64,000 nucleotides of DNA. Source: Gemmatimonadota bacterium (GTDB taxonomy: Bacteria > Gemmatimonadota > Gemmatimonadetes > Longimicrobiales > Gaopeijiaceae). The notes beneath the pieces were generated by a model. That model saw only the letters and a program-made list of their open reading frames with translations, ran no database searches and was not told the origin of the DNA. The position numbers were made by a program, and so were the translations under genes. Where the stretch lies: positions 124,001 through 188,000 of the forward strand of contig JAUIKL010000001.1 in NCBI GenBank assembly GCA_030430625.1, given 5' to 3'. Positions 1-9,994 of this stretch are shown here, in pieces; within the stretch, counting starts at the first letter, position 1; every line of letters begins with the position of its first letter.

Positions 1-35
1 TCGAATCCACGCGGGCCAATCCACCCTCCGCCTCG

Positions 36-65
36 TTCGCGCGCCATGCCCGGCCCCTCTAGCTT
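36..65 (+). promoter_or_regulatory. possible promoter, near-leaderless for the first gene
   Basis: A TAGCTT box lies at 60-65, the same -10 sequence as several other promoters in this window. A weak -35 (TTCGCG at 36-41) lies 18 nt upstream. The expected transcription start falls at or next to the ATG at 72, so the mRNA may be leaderless. Bases 1-35 hold nothing I recognise. Confidence 0.35.
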
Positions 66-71
66 CGGGCC

Positions 72-1937
72 ATGTCGTCGTGGACCGACCGAAGCCCGCT
101 GTACGCCCGCCTGCGCCCGACCTCGGTCGTGAGCCTGGCAGTGGGTCTGGCCTGCCTCGCGGCCGCCCCTGAAGTCTCCGGCCAGCTACGGACGGAGCCC
201 GCGGTGGACCCCGAGCATGTGCGGGGTGCCGCCCGATCGGCGCAGTCCGACTTCGAACGACGGCGGATCCGCTACCTCCCGGTCGGGCCGCCGATCGGTT
301 CCACCCGGTGTGACGGAACCGTCGGGCGCTTCTGCTGGTGGGCCGAGGACGGGGAGTGGTTCCCGGTGCCGGAGGACCCGCGCATCGTGGAGATGCGGGC
401 CGACCTGCTGATCACGCTGGACTCCTTGCAGGGTCTCTCTCCGGACGACGACTGGGTTCTCGGACAGCGGGTCTGGTATCGCGCCGAGTCGAATGCCTGG
501 CGGGAGGCGAGCGAGGTGGCTCGGGCATGCCCATCCCGCACCGGATGGTGGTGTGCGGTCCTGGAGGGGTATGCGCTCCACCACGGCGCCCGGTACGTCG
601 GGGCGGAGCGCGCTTTCGCCATCGGCCTGGACGGCATGGATCCGGAGATGCGGCACCGCTGGACCCGACCGCGGTGGGCGGTCGACGGAGGCGTCCGGGA
701 CGCACTGGACGACCTTCGAGACGACGATGCGGCGCTCGACGCCTACCTCGAAGCGCTGTGGACCTTCGCCGATCCGCTGTATCTGGAGGAGGGCAACGAC
801 CGGTGGACCGGGCACCTGGCGCGATGGGTGGCGACGGAACTTCGCCGTGACGCCCGAAACCCGTTCCGACTCCGGTGGGGGGACGACCTCACCGAGTTGA
901 CGGTTCGAAACGGGTGGGAGGTGGGATGGGAGCGCTCTCGGGCCCGCGACATCACGGGGCCCGACGAGGCGATCGGGCGCAAACAGCCGGAGTCGCGCGA
1001 TTACATGCCGCCCGGGGAGCTGCTTCGCTGGCCCGTCGAAGCGGGGCGTGACGCGCTGATCGCGGACCGAACGGCACCGAGATCGCTGTATGCACCGGCG
1101 TACGCACCCGTTCTACTCCCGATGTCCTCCGACGTGGCCGTCTTCCCGCGAGGCGCCACCACCGTGTACGTGGTGGCTCCGACCCTCCCGGACGACACCA
1201 CCTTCCACGCCCTGCACGACCATCCCCGTCCGTGGATGGAGCCGGGAGAGGACGCGGGGCGCCCCCCGGTCCGAGGACTCTTTGCCTGGCCCATCGGCCC
1301 GACGGCCACGAACCCCGCCTTCGTTTCGCTCGAGAGCCGCGCGCCGTACCGCACCGTGAGGACGGGATCGGACGACGGGCCGATCCTCCTCGAAGTGCCG
1401 ACGGGGACGTACCTCGTGTCCGCGGAGAGCCACCGGCCTGCGGAGCGTAGGGCAGGGCGGGTCCGAAGGGTCGTGGAAGAGCGCCGGGCCCTCGACGACC
1501 TCGCCACGCTCTCGGACATCGTCCTCCTCGACCCCGAGGTCTCGATCCTCCCGTCCACCCTCGAGGCGGCGGTCCCGGCCCTCCTGCCGGAGGCGCGCGT
1601 GCGTCGAGGGGAGAGCCTGGTCGTGGCCTGGGAGGTCGCCGGCCTCGGCTTCCGGCCCGAGTCGCTCCACTTCGAACTGTCGCTCGAGCGAGCCGACCGG
1701 GGGCTCATCGGTCGGTTGGGGGGCTTCCTCGGTCTCTCCAGTGGGCCACAGCCCGTCGAAGTCGCATGGGAGGAAGTGGGTCCCGATCGGCCCGGGCCGA
1801 TGTTCTTCGCCCTGCGCCTCGACCCATCGGGGGTCGAGGCGGGGCGGTACAGGCTGAAGATTCGGCTGCACACCGGGGGGCGGACGCCGGTCGAACAGGA
1901 GCGGGAGGTCACGGTGCTGGCCGAGGGGGAGGTGTAA
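72..1937 (+). CDS. secreted protein of unknown function
   Basis: The 621-residue product starts with a charged N-terminus and a hydrophobic stretch (about residues 16-33) ending near Ser-Gly-Gln, which reads as a Sec signal peptide, so it is probably periplasmic or surface-exposed. Residues about 70-190 contain two cysteine pairs (CDGTVGRFC and CPSRTGWWC) that could form disulfides. The part around the second pair has a helical, TPR-like pattern (GWWCAVLEGYALHHGARY). The C-terminal 280 residues are rich in short beta-prone segments and may be one or two beta-sandwich domains. No catalytic motif is recognised. The gene stands alone ahead of the prs promoter. The start at 72 is supported by the signal peptide but has no clear ribosome-binding site, consistent with a leaderless message. 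Confidence 0.75.
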   Translation: MSSWTDRSPLYARLRPTSVVSLAVGLACLAAAPEVSGQLRTEPAVDPEHVRGAARSAQSDFERRRIRYLPVGPPIGSTRCDGTVGRFCWWAEDGEWFPVPEDPRIVEMRADLLITLDSLQGLSPDDDWVLGQRVWYRAESNAWREASEVARACPSRTGWWCAVLEGYALHHGARYVGAERAFAIGLDGMDPEMRHRWTRPRWAVDGGVRDALDDLRDDDAALDAYLEALWTFADPLYLEEGNDRWTGHLARWVATELRRDARNPFRLRWGDDLTELTVRNGWEVGWERSRARDITGPDEAIGRKQPESRDYMPPGELLRWPVEAGRDALIADRTAPRSLYAPAYAPVLLPMSSDVAVFPRGATTVYVVAPTLPDDTTFHALHDHPRPWMEPGEDAGRPPVRGLFAWPIGPTATNPAFVSLESRAPYRTVRTGSDDGPILLEVPTGTYLVSAESHRPAERRAGRVRRVVEERRALDDLATLSDIVLLDPEVSILPSTLEAAVPALLPEARVRRGESLVVAWEVAGLGFRPESLHFELSLERADRGLIGRLGGFLGLSSGPQPVEVAWEEVGPDRPGPMFFALRLDPSGVEAGRYRLKIRLHTGGRTPVEQEREVTVLAEGEV

Positions 1938-1962
1938 TCCGGCATCGACTCCTGGCGATGCG

Positions 1963-1991
1963 TTGACCCTTTTTCAGGTCCTCCCTAGCTT
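1963..1991 (+). promoter_or_regulatory. prs operon promoter
   Basis: TTGACC (1963-1968), exactly 17 nt, then TAGCTT (1986-1991). The predicted start is near 1998, giving a leader of about 48 nt before prs. The pair is identical to that of the SRP RNA promoter at 17257-17285. Confidence 0.75.
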
Positions 1992-2045
1992 TTCGGGCTG
2001 TCTCGAAGACCTTCGTTCCCCACAAGAAGTGCGCGCGCCCGGACC

Positions 2046-3011
2046 ATGGACGACACCTACAAACGGGGTCCTCTTCTGCTCATGGCCGGTCGGTCGAACC
2101 CCGAGCTCGCGGAGGAGATCGGGGCGCTCATCGGCAAGCCGCACGACTCGGCGACGATTCGACAGTTCGCCGACGGCGAACTCTTCGTTCGGATCGATCA
2201 GAACGCTCGCGGGCGGGATGTCTTCATCATCCAGTCCACGACCGCACCGGCCGAGAACATCATGGAGCTCCTGCTCCTGGCCGATGCCGCACGCCGCGCC
2301 TCTGCGGCCCGCGTGACGGCGGTCCTCCCCTACTTCGGCTACGGTCGACAGGACCGGAAGGACCAACCGCGCGTGGCGATCGGCGCGAAGCTCGTGGCGA
2401 ACCTCATCGTGGCGGCGGGTGCCGATCGGGTGATCTCGATCGACTTCCACCAACACCAGATCCAGGGCTTCTTCGACATTCCGGTCGATCACCTCTACGC
2501 GGCGCCGGTGATCACGAAATACTTCCTGGACAAGGAGTTCGAGGACCTGGTCGTGGTGGCCCCCGATGTCGGATCCGCCAAGATGGCTCGCGGCTACGGA
2601 AAGCGCCTCGGTGCCAGCTTCGCGATCATCGACAAGCGGCGTCCGAAGGCGAACGAGTCCGAGGTCTTGAACGTGGTCGGTCAGGTGGAGGGCGCGACGT
2701 GCCTCCTGGTCGACGACATGGTGGACACCGCGGGCACGCTGGCGAACGCGGTGTACGCACTGAAAGAGCGCGGGGCCAAGGCGGTGTACGCGGCGGCCAC
2801 CCACGCGCTCTTTTCGGGGCCCGCATGCGAACGGCTTGCGGGAGCCCCGCTCGAAGAGATGGTGGTGACGAACACCATCGCGATCCCGGAGGAGAAGCGC
2901 TTCGACAAGCTCCGGGTCCTGTCCGTGGCCGATTTGTTGGCCAAGGCGATCGACCACGTACACTCCAACGAATCGGTGAGTCAGCTGTTCGAGCTGAACA
3001 CCGACGACTGA
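2046..3011 (+). CDS. prs: ribose-phosphate pyrophosphokinase
   Basis: Makes PRPP from ribose 5-phosphate and ATP, the precursor for purines, pyrimidines, NAD, His and Trp; cytosolic. The 321-residue length is typical. Visible class I motifs are FADGELFVRI, the flexible loop YFGYGRQDRKD (ATP site), DFHQHQIQGFFD, and the PRPP-binding loop VDDMVDTAGT near residues 220-230. It opens a likely operon with rplY, pth and hppA, all on the same strand and without an internal terminator. The prs-rplY-pth order is a common bacterial arrangement. Confidence 0.97.
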   Translation: MDDTYKRGPLLLMAGRSNPELAEEIGALIGKPHDSATIRQFADGELFVRIDQNARGRDVFIIQSTTAPAENIMELLLLADAARRASAARVTAVLPYFGYGRQDRKDQPRVAIGAKLVANLIVAAGADRVISIDFHQHQIQGFFDIPVDHLYAAPVITKYFLDKEFEDLVVVAPDVGSAKMARGYGKRLGASFAIIDKRRPKANESEVLNVVGQVEGATCLLVDDMVDTAGTLANAVYALKERGAKAVYAAATHALFSGPACERLAGAPLEEMVVTNTIAIPEEKRFDKLRVLSVADLLAKAIDHVHSNESVSQLFELNTDD

Positions 3012-3033
3012 TACGCACGTTCACTGAGGGAAA

Positions 3034-3059
3034 GGGCCCCGGAGAGAGCTTCGGGGGCC
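3034..3059 (+). other. intergenic hairpin between prs and rplY
   Basis: GGCCCC (3035-3040) pairs with GGGGCC (3054-3059), extended by two pairs beyond one mismatch. No T-run follows, so it is not a canonical terminator. It may be an RNA-stability or attenuation element. Confidence 0.3.
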
Positions 3060-3080
3060 GACTAATCAGGAGATAAACCG

Positions 3081-3746
3081 ATGGCAGATGCCACGACACT
3101 GAAAGCCGAAGCACGCACCGGGACGGGCAAGGGCGTCGCGCGGAAGCTCCGCGCCGCCGGCCGCCTTCCCGCCGTCCTCTACGGCGGGGACGATCCGCCT
3201 GTGCACCTCTCGCTCGACGCGCACGACGCGGAGTACCTCTTCCGGAACATCTCGGTCGAGAACACGATCGTGGATCTCGAGGTCGAGGGTGAGAAGGGGT
3301 CGGTCCAGACCCTCGTCCGTGAGATTCAGACGCATCCCTGGAAGACGACGCTGCTGCACGTCGACTTCCTGCGGATCCAAAAGGGTGTCATGGTCGACGT
3401 CAACATTCCGCTCCACCTCGTGGGCACGCCGGTCGGCGTGAAGCTCGAGGGCGGTCAGCTCGACCAGATCATCTACGACCTTCCGGTTCGCTGCATCCCG
3501 TCGAAGATCCCCGAGGTCATCGAGGTCGATGTTAGCCACCTGAACTTGAACGACGTGATGCACATCTCGGACGTGACGTTCGACGAGGGCGTCGAGGTCT
3601 CGATCGCTCAGGAGCGTACGATCTGCTCGGTTTCGCCGCCGAAGACGTCTGACGAGTCGGCCGAGGGTGCGGACGAGGACGGCGAGGCCACGGAGGCTCC
3701 GGCGGCCGAGTCGGCGGGCGATGCCGGCGATGGGGACGAAGGCTGA
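3081..3746 (+). CDS. rplY: 50S ribosomal protein L25/Ctc
   Basis: Binds 5S rRNA in the large subunit. At 221 residues this is the long Ctc form. The N-terminal L25 domain (about 1-95, starting LKAEARTGTGKGVARKLR) is followed by the TL5/Ctc beta domain (about 100-185, with LHVDFLRI and VPLHLVGTP-like segments). The last 35 or so residues are an acidic Glu/Asp/Ala tail. An AGGAG ribosome-binding site precedes the ATG at 3081. It sits between prs and pth. Confidence 0.95.
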   Translation: MADATTLKAEARTGTGKGVARKLRAAGRLPAVLYGGDDPPVHLSLDAHDAEYLFRNISVENTIVDLEVEGEKGSVQTLVREIQTHPWKTTLLHVDFLRIQKGVMVDVNIPLHLVGTPVGVKLEGGQLDQIIYDLPVRCIPSKIPEVIEVDVSHLNLNDVMHISDVTFDEGVEVSIAQERTICSVSPPKTSDESAEGADEDGEATEAPAAESAGDAGDGDEG

Positions 3747-3767
3747 TCCCTCGCGCCACTACGTGTG

Positions 3768-4331
3768 ATGAAGGTCGTGATCGGGCTCGGGAATCCCGGG
3801 CCCGAGTACGACGCCACTCGGCACAACGTCGGGTGGTGGGTCGTCGATCGACTGGCGTACGACTGGTCCTTCGAGCCTTTTCGGAGGGACGGAAAGGCAC
3901 TCGTGAGTGAGGGGGAGGTCGGCGAGGCCTCGGTCCGCCTGATGAAACCCAGGACATACATGAACCGGAGCGGCCTCGCATTGCGGGGGCTTCGGGACGT
4001 CGAGGACTTCGATCCCGCCCGGGATCTTCTTGTCGTCGTCGACGACGCCACGCTCGATGTGGGTCGGGTGCGGTTTCGGCCGGAGGGTGGGGCGGGCGGC
4101 CACAACGGATTGAAGTCGATCGCGGGCGCTCTGCAGTCTCAGGCGTTTGCGAGATTGAGGATCGGTGTCGGGAAGAAGCCCGACGGGGCAGACCTGGCGG
4201 ACTGGGTCCTGGCGCCGATGCCGGAGCAGGATGAGGACACGATCGTCGCGCTGTTGCCCGAGATGACCGAGGCCGTCGAGGCCTGGATGACCGAGGGCGT
4301 GGAACCCGCGATGAACCGTTTCAACCGATAG
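3768..4331 (+). CDS. pth: peptidyl-tRNA hydrolase
   Basis: Releases tRNA from peptidyl-tRNA that drops off ribosomes; cytosolic. The 187 residues match the family. Motifs are VIGLGNPGPEY (catalytic Asn), TRHNVGWWV (catalytic His), KPRTYMNRSG and GGAGGHNGLKS. The ATG at 3768 gives the canonical MKVVIGLGNPG start; a GTG one codon upstream (3765) is possible. It lies 21 nt after rplY, so the two are probably co-transcribed. Confidence 0.96.
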   Translation: MKVVIGLGNPGPEYDATRHNVGWWVVDRLAYDWSFEPFRRDGKALVSEGEVGEASVRLMKPRTYMNRSGLALRGLRDVEDFDPARDLLVVVDDATLDVGRVRFRPEGGAGGHNGLKSIAGALQSQAFARLRIGVGKKPDGADLADWVLAPMPEQDEDTIVALLPEMTEAVEAWMTEGVEPAMNRFNR

Positions 4332-4373
4332 ACACATCAACCTGAGCACGACGAACCAAGGAAGAGTGCATCG

Positions 4374-6410
4374 ATGAATTTCGTCGACCTAACCGCCTTC
4401 GCCTGGGCTCTCGGCCTGATCGGGCTGGCTGTCGCCGGCGGGATCTACCGCTATGTGACGAGCCAGGACCCGGGCAACGAGACGATGATCGACCTGGGCG
4501 AGCAGATTCACGACGGGGCCATGGCGTTCCTCAAGCGTGAATACACCGTGCTGGCGGGCTTCGTCGCGGTCGTGGCCGTGCTGCTCGGACTCGCGATCGG
4601 CTGGACGTCGTCCGGCGCCTACCTCTTCGGCTCCCTGAGCTCCGTCTTCGCGGGCTTCGCCGGGATGAAGGCCGCGACGCGGGCCAACACGCGGACCTCC
4701 GCGGCCGCGAACAAGGAAGGCCAGGGCAAAGCGCTTCGTGTAGCCTTCTTCGGCGGCGCGGTCATGGGGCTCGCGGTCGCGGCGCTCGGCATGATCGGCC
4801 TCGGCGTCCTCTACGTGGTGTACGGAGCGAGCGCCGCGGGCGAGGCGGGCTTCGAGCAGTACGCCCAGATCGTCTCCGGCTTCGCGATGGGTGCTTCGAC
4901 GATTGCGCTCTTCGCGCGTGTCGGTGGCGGGATCTACACGAAGGCCGCCGATGTCGGCGCCGATCTTGTCGGTAAGGTCGAGGCCGGGATCCCGGAGGAC
5001 GATCCCCGGAACCCCGCGACGATCGCCGACAACGTCGGAGACAACGTCGGTGACGTGGCCGGAATGGGCGCCGACATCTTCGAGTCGTACGTCGGCTCGA
5101 TGGTCGCGACGATCGCCATCGGTGCGACCGCGCCGGTCCTGGCCGGCAGCCGGGCTGCCGCGATCGCGCTCCCGCTCACGACCGCCATGGTTGGCCTGGT
5201 GTCTTCGCTGATCGGTATCGCCGCGATGCGCACGCTCGAGAAGCGCGATCCGGCCCACGCCCTTCACGGGACAACCTGGATCGCCGGGGCCCTCTTCCTC
5301 GGCATCATGTGGTTCGTCGTCCAGGGTATCGGCATGGAATTCGCCGGGGGCGCCTACTCCACCGAGGGGCCGTGGATCGCGATCTTCGCCGGAACGCTGG
5401 CGGGCATCCTGATCGGTACGGTGACGCAGTACTACACGGCCGCTAAGCCGGTCGACAAGATCGCCGAGTCCAGTCAGACCGGTTCGGCGACGAACATCAT
5501 TACGGGCCTGGCGGTCGGGATGGAGTCGACGGCGATCCCCGTGGTCCTGATCTGCATCGCGATCGGCGTCTCGTTCAACTTCGCGGGCCTCTACGGGATC
5601 GGTATCGCGGCCGTCGGGATGCTGGCCACGGTCGGTGTCACGATGTCCGTCGACGCGTACGGCCCGATCGCGGACAACGCCGGCGGTATCTCCGAGATGA
5701 GTGGTCTCGGACCGGAGACGCGGGAAATCACCGACTCGCTCGACGCGATCGGAAACACGACGGCGGCCATCGGTAAGGGCTTCGCCATCGGTTCGGCTGC
5801 GCTCACCGCGCTGGCCCTCTTCTCGGCTTACGCCTCGGCCACCGAGTTGACCTCGATCAACATCATGGAGCCGATGGTCGTGATCGGCCTCCTGCTCGGC
5901 GGCATGCTTCCGTTCCTGGTCGGCGCCATGACGATGACGGCCGTCGGTCGGGCCGCGCAGGGTATGGTGGAGGAGGTTCGCCGCCAGTTCCGCGAGATCC
6001 CCGGCATCATGGAGGGAACGGCCAAGCCCGATTCCGCCCGCTGTGTCGATATCTCCACGCAGGCCGCACTGCGCGAGATGGTTCTGCCGGGCCTCACGGC
6101 GGTCATCTCGCCCGTGCTGGTCGGAAAGTTCCTCGGCGTCGAGGCCCTCGGTGGCCTGCTGGCCGGTGCGACGGTCACGGGCGTGCTGATGGCGCTCTTC
6201 ATGGCCAACGCCGGTGGGGCGTGGGACAACGCCAAGAAGTACATCGAGGGTGGTGCGTACGGCGGTAAGGGCTCGGAGCCCCACAAGGCTGCGGTCGTGG
6301 GTGACACGGTCGGTGATCCGTTCAAGGACACCTCGGGTCCGTCCCTCAACATCCTGATCAAGCTGATGAGTGTGGTCGCGCTCGTGCTCGCGCCCTGGTT
6401 CATCGCGTGA
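4374..6410 (+). CDS. hppA: membrane-bound ion-translocating pyrophosphatase
   Basis: Couples PPi hydrolysis to H+ or Na+ export across the inner membrane. The 678 residues carry about 16 hydrophobic segments and the family motifs [11 protein letters not shown] (PPi binding), [34 protein letters not shown] and [17 protein letters not shown]. After GNTT the next residue is Ala ([14 protein letters not shown]) rather than Lys; in characterised enzymes Lys there marks the K+-independent class, so this should be K+-dependent. Whether H+ or Na+ is moved cannot be decided here. It is the last gene of the prs operon and could consume the PPi made by biosynthesis. Confidence 0.96.
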   Translation: MNFVDLTAFAWALGLIGLAVAGGIYRYVTSQDPGNETMIDLGEQIHDGAMAFLKREYTVLAGFVAVVAVLLGLAIGWTSSGAYLFGSLSSVFAGFAGMKAATRANTRTSAAANKEGQGKALRVAFFGGAVMGLAVAALGMIGLGVLYVVYGASAAGEAGFEQYAQIVSGFAMGASTIALFARVGGGIYTKAADVGADLVGKVEAGIPEDDPRNPATIADNVGDNVGDVAGMGADIFESYVGSMVATIAIGATAPVLAGSRAAAIALPLTTAMVGLVSSLIGIAAMRTLEKRDPAHALHGTTWIAGALFLGIMWFVVQGIGMEFAGGAYSTEGPWIAIFAGTLAGILIGTVTQYYTAAKPVDKIAESSQTGSATNIITGLAVGMESTAIPVVLICIAIGVSFNFAGLYGIGIAAVGMLATVGVTMSVDAYGPIADNAGGISEMSGLGPETREITDSLDAIGNTTAAIGKGFAIGSAALTALALFSAYASATELTSINIMEPMVVIGLLLGGMLPFLVGAMTMTAVGRAAQGMVEEVRRQFREIPGIMEGTAKPDSARCVDISTQAALREMVLPGLTAVISPVLVGKFLGVEALGGLLAGATVTGVLMALFMANAGGAWDNAKKYIEGGAYGGKGSEPHKAAVVGDTVGDPFKDTSGPSLNILIKLMSVVALVLAPWFIA

Positions 6411-6437
6411 TCGAACCGTCGAAGTAGGAGTACCGAG

Positions 6438-6475
6438 AGCGGGTGGTCGGCTTCGTCCGGCCACCCGCTTTTGTT
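6438..6475 (+). terminator. rho-independent terminator after hppA
   Basis: AGCGGGTGGTCGG (6438-6450), a 6-nt loop, then CCGGCCACCCGCT (6457-6469) form a 13-bp stem with one G-T pair, followed by a T-rich run (TTTTGTTT). It ends the prs-rplY-pth-hppA unit. Confidence 0.88.
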
Positions 6476-6514
6476 TCGCAGTCGAGAGAACCCAGCCACG
6501 ACCGGGAGATTGTC

Positions 6515-7714
6515 ATGGCCCGTGAAGCCACCTTCGAGAACGCCCTGCAGTTCGCCTCCGACCTCATCCGCATCCCCGGCCTGTCCGGCAGGGAGCAGGA
6601 TGTCGCTGCCCGGGTCCGGGAGGAGATGGAGGCTCTCGGGCTGGTCGACATTCGCACCGACTCGGCCGGAAACGTCATCGGGGTCGCGAAGGGGCGCGGA
6701 GACGCTCCCCCCGCCATGCTGAACGCCCACATGGACGTGGTGGCGGAGGGTGATCACGACGAGTGGGAGGTGCCTCCCTTCTCGGGCGAGGTCCGGGACG
6801 GGTATCTCCACGGCCGTGGAGCGATGGACATCAAGGGGCCGTTGGCACTCCAGACGTACGCTGCCGCGTCGATGATCGGCACCGCCCCGGGTGATGTGAT
6901 CGTGGCGCACACGGTTTTCGAGGAGCGGGGTGGTCTCGGAATGAAGCGGCTCCTCGAGGCCAAGGAGGTCGAACCGGCCGTCGTGGTGATCGGTGAGTCG
7001 ACCCACGGGGACATCTGCATCGGCCACCGCGGCCGCGCCGAGGTCGAGGTCGCGATCACGGGCCAGGCCGGGCACGCCAGCGTTCCGGCCCGAGCGCGCA
7101 ACGCACTCGATCTCCTGGGCCCGGTCCTCGAGGGCATCCGGGATCTGGCGGGTCGCCAGGAGTCGGATCCGGTGCTCGGCGCCTCGAGCCTCGTCGCGAC
7201 GATGGTGGATGTGCTCCCCCAGAGCCGGAACGTGATTCCGGATTCGGCCGTCGTGACGATCGACTGGCGGATCCTGCCGGGGGATGACGACACGTCCCTG
7301 ATGGCGCGCGTGCGTGACGCGGTGTCGGCCCGGGTGGGAACACCGCCCGACGGCGTGACGTGGGAGGTGAGGATGGCCAGCGAGGCCCAGGTCACCTACA
7401 CGGGACTCGAGGCCGATCGAAACCTGTTGACGCCGGGCTTCCTGATGGATGCGGACGACCCGGTCGTTCGCGCCGCGGCCGCCGCGGTCGGCCGCCGGGA
7501 AGGCGAGGGGCCGGCCACCGTGCGCCCCTGGCAGTTCGCGACCGACGGCGGTTGGTCGTGCGGGGTGTTCGGGATCCCGACCGTCGGTTTCGCCCCCGGC
7601 GAGGAGCGCTATGCGCACACCAACCGGGAGCGACTCGACGTCGAGGAGGCCCGGTGGGGACTGGCGCGCTACCCGCTCCTCGTGGCCGCGATCCAGGAGG
7701 CGTTGGCGGGCTGA
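6515..7714 (+). CDS. M20 family metallopeptidase/deacylase
   Basis: A zinc-dependent aminoacylase/carboxypeptidase-type enzyme of 399 residues. Metal-ligand motifs of the ArgE/DapE/CPG2 family are AHMDVV (His), RGAMDIKG (bridging Asp), EERGG (catalytic Glu and ligand) and IGESTHGD (ligand). A dimerisation lid domain (about residues 180-300, [17 protein letters not shown]) is inserted in the usual place. I chose the ATG at 6515 because it is preceded by GGGAG and gives a normal N-terminus; an upstream in-frame start would run through the hppA terminator. Substrate is unknown: ArgE, DapE or a peptidase are all possible, and there is no biosynthetic context. Confidence 0.85.
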   Translation: MAREATFENALQFASDLIRIPGLSGREQDVAARVREEMEALGLVDIRTDSAGNVIGVAKGRGDAPPAMLNAHMDVVAEGDHDEWEVPPFSGEVRDGYLHGRGAMDIKGPLALQTYAAASMIGTAPGDVIVAHTVFEERGGLGMKRLLEAKEVEPAVVVIGESTHGDICIGHRGRAEVEVAITGQAGHASVPARARNALDLLGPVLEGIRDLAGRQESDPVLGASSLVATMVDVLPQSRNVIPDSAVVTIDWRILPGDDDTSLMARVRDAVSARVGTPPDGVTWEVRMASEAQVTYTGLEADRNLLTPGFLMDADDPVVRAAAAAVGRREGEGPATVRPWQFATDGGWSCGVFGIPTVGFAPGEERYAHTNRERLDVEEARWGLARYPLLVAAIQEALAG

Positions 7715-7731
7715 GCCCCCTCCGCTACTTT
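7703..7731 (+). promoter_or_regulatory. promoter of the S6-S18 operon
   Basis: TTGGCG (7703-7708), 17 nt, TACTTT (7726-7731). The -35 overlaps the end of the M20 gene. The predicted start is near 7738, giving a leader of about 114 nt. Confidence 0.65.
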
Positions 7732-7776
7732 TTTCATCGCCCCGAAACGGGGCACGACATCCATCCCGCCTCGGGC

Positions 7777-7804
7777 GGGCACCTTCGCCGCTGTCGAGGT
7801 GCCC
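7777..7804 (+). promoter_or_regulatory. structured leader hairpin, candidate S6:S18 autoregulatory site
   Basis: GGGCACC (7777-7783) pairs with GGTGCCC (7798-7804). Inside, TCG (7785-7787) pairs with CGA (7795-7797), leaving a loop that begins with CCG. Many bacteria control rpsF-rpsR through an S6:S18 complex-binding motif with an unpaired CCG in the mRNA leader. The stem and CCG are visible, but the published bulge geometry is not clearly matched. Two further small GC hairpins occur in the leader (7739-7754 and 7764-7779). Confidence 0.35.
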
Positions 7805-7851
7805 TCGAGCCCCGGGGCCCGTAACCACGACGGACCGAGGGAACGAATACC

Positions 7852-8514
<663 letters not shown>

Positions 8515-8542
8515 GCACACTCGGGGCCGTAGAGAGGGGCGC

Positions 8543-9505
8543 ATGGAGCAGGGCACACACCACGAGACGGCAGGACGGGGAGGGGCGCGCTATGTCGTGG
8601 CCCTCGCCGTCGTGCTCGTGGCTACGGCGTCGCCACCCGGTTTGGCCGGGGTCCTGGCCGATCCGATCGTGTTGGTGGCCGCTCCGCTTCTGGCCCTCAT
8701 CGGGATGCAAGGCATCCGCTCGATGCCGGCTTTCGTGGCCACGATCCTTGCCACGGCGTTCGTCGTCATGGGCGTTCGGGACGAGGTGTGGTTTCTCGAG
8801 CGCGCATGGGCTCTGGTGGCCGGTGGGTCGTTCGCGGCCCTTACGGTGGCCGTGCCGCACTGGCGGCTCAGTTCACGGCTGTTGGCCTCGGTCGGTCTGT
8901 GCGCGGGCGCCTTCGCGCTCTATCTCGCGCCGAACGGCGGGGGGTGGGCGGGCGTGGAGTGGAGCGTCGCGGGAGACATTCAGGCCGGTTACCGGAACGC
9001 CATCGACGGGATGGCACTGATGCGGGGCGGACAGGCGTTGGACCCCGCCTTCGTGACGAGCCTTCTCTGGTTGAGCGACTCGACCGTGCAGGTCTTTCCC
9101 GCGCGGCTGGGCCTCCAGACGATGGCGGGGCTCGCGTTGGCGTGGGGTATCCACGCGCGGGTCGTTCGAGGGCGCCGCAGCCCGCTCGGGCCCTTCCGCA
9201 ACTTTCGATTCAACGACCATCTGGTGTGGCTGCTGATCGTCGCTTTGGCGATGCTCGCGCTGCGCTCGGGAGACGGTGTCGCGCGCCTCGGTGCGAACAT
9301 CGCCGTCTTCATGGGTGGTTTGTACGCACTTCGAGGCCTGGCGGTGGCGATCTTCGTCAACGGTGGCCTCTCCTGGTTCGGAGCCAGCTTGATCGCGCTC
9401 GGGATGTTTCTTCTCGCGCCGGTCGTCGTGGGCTCCGCACTCCTGGTCGGCATCGTCGATACCTGGCTCGATCTTCGAGCTCGCGTGTCGGCGGTCGCCT
9501 CGTAA
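8543..9505 (+). CDS. DUF2232/YybS-like multi-pass membrane protein
   Basis: The 320-residue protein has about eight hydrophobic segments. Its position between rpsR and rplI and a C-terminal half with FRNFRFNDHLVWLLIVALA and an N-x(11)-LRGLAV pattern match the YybS/DUF2232 family, found at the same locus in Firmicutes and others. The molecular function of that family is not established. The ATG at 8543 is preceded by GAGAGGGG. It probably belongs to the S6-S18 operon: 28 nt after the fusion gene and 26 nt before rplI. Confidence 0.7.
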   Translation: MEQGTHHETAGRGGARYVVALAVVLVATASPPGLAGVLADPIVLVAAPLLALIGMQGIRSMPAFVATILATAFVVMGVRDEVWFLERAWALVAGGSFAALTVAVPHWRLSSRLLASVGLCAGAFALYLAPNGGGWAGVEWSVAGDIQAGYRNAIDGMALMRGGQALDPAFVTSLLWLSDSTVQVFPARLGLQTMAGLALAWGIHARVVRGRRSPLGPFRNFRFNDHLVWLLIVALAMLALRSGDGVARLGANIAVFMGGLYALRGLAVAIFVNGGLSWFGASLIALGMFLLAPVVVGSALLVGIVDTWLDLRARVSAVAS

Positions 9506-9531
9506 CTACCGATTTACCCTTTGGAGGACCG

Positions 9532-9987
9532 ATGAAGCTGATCCTCAAGCAGGACGTGGATAACCTCGGCGAAGCCGGGGAGGTGGTGCAGGTCAAACCC
9601 GGCTACGGTCGGAACTACCTGATTCCGCACGGCCTCGCCTACGTGGCCTCGGACGAGAACATGAAGCGGATCGAGGAGGAGCAGGCCGCGGCCGAGGAGC
9701 GGAAGCGCCGCGACTATCTCGAGGCCCGCCGTCGCGCGTCGCAGCTCGACAAGCTGTCTCTGACCTTCACGGAGCGGGCCGGAGAGGACGGCAAGCTCTT
9801 CGGGTCCGTGACCGCCGCCGACATCGTCGAGCGCGCGAACGAGTCCGGACTGGACTTCACGCTCGAGAAGAAGGCCGTGCTGCTCGACGACCCGATCAAG
9901 GCGCTGGGTGCCGTTCAGGTGCCGATTCGTCTCCACCCGGAGGTGGAGTTCGAGGTGACCGTGACCGTGGACGCCGAGGAGGGGTAG
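9532..9987 (+). CDS. rplI: 50S ribosomal protein L9
   Basis: Binds 23S rRNA at the L1 side of the 50S subunit. At 151 residues it is of standard length, with the N-terminal signature MKLILKQDVDNLGEAGEVV and VKPGYGRNYLIPHGLA, a long connecting helix (about 43-75, Glu/Lys/Arg-rich) and the C-terminal domain with GKLFGSVT. The ATG at 9532 follows GGAGG at 9523-9527. The same frame is open far upstream, but that extension overlaps the DUF2232 gene and is rejected. Confidence 0.97.
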   Translation: MKLILKQDVDNLGEAGEVVQVKPGYGRNYLIPHGLAYVASDENMKRIEEEQAAAEERKRRDYLEARRRASQLDKLSLTFTERAGEDGKLFGSVTAADIVERANESGLDFTLEKKAVLLDDPIKALGAVQVPIRLHPEVEFEVTVTVDAEEG

Positions 9988-9994
9988 GGCAGCC

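Noticed and set aside
4389-6464. 691-residue minus-strand open frame opposite hppA
   Set aside because: Arg/Asp/His-rich low-information composition typical of the antisense of a GC-rich gene; no domain.
8788-9531. Upstream extension of L9
   Set aside because: It overlaps the DUF2232-like gene in another frame; ATG 9532 has its own ribosome-binding site.
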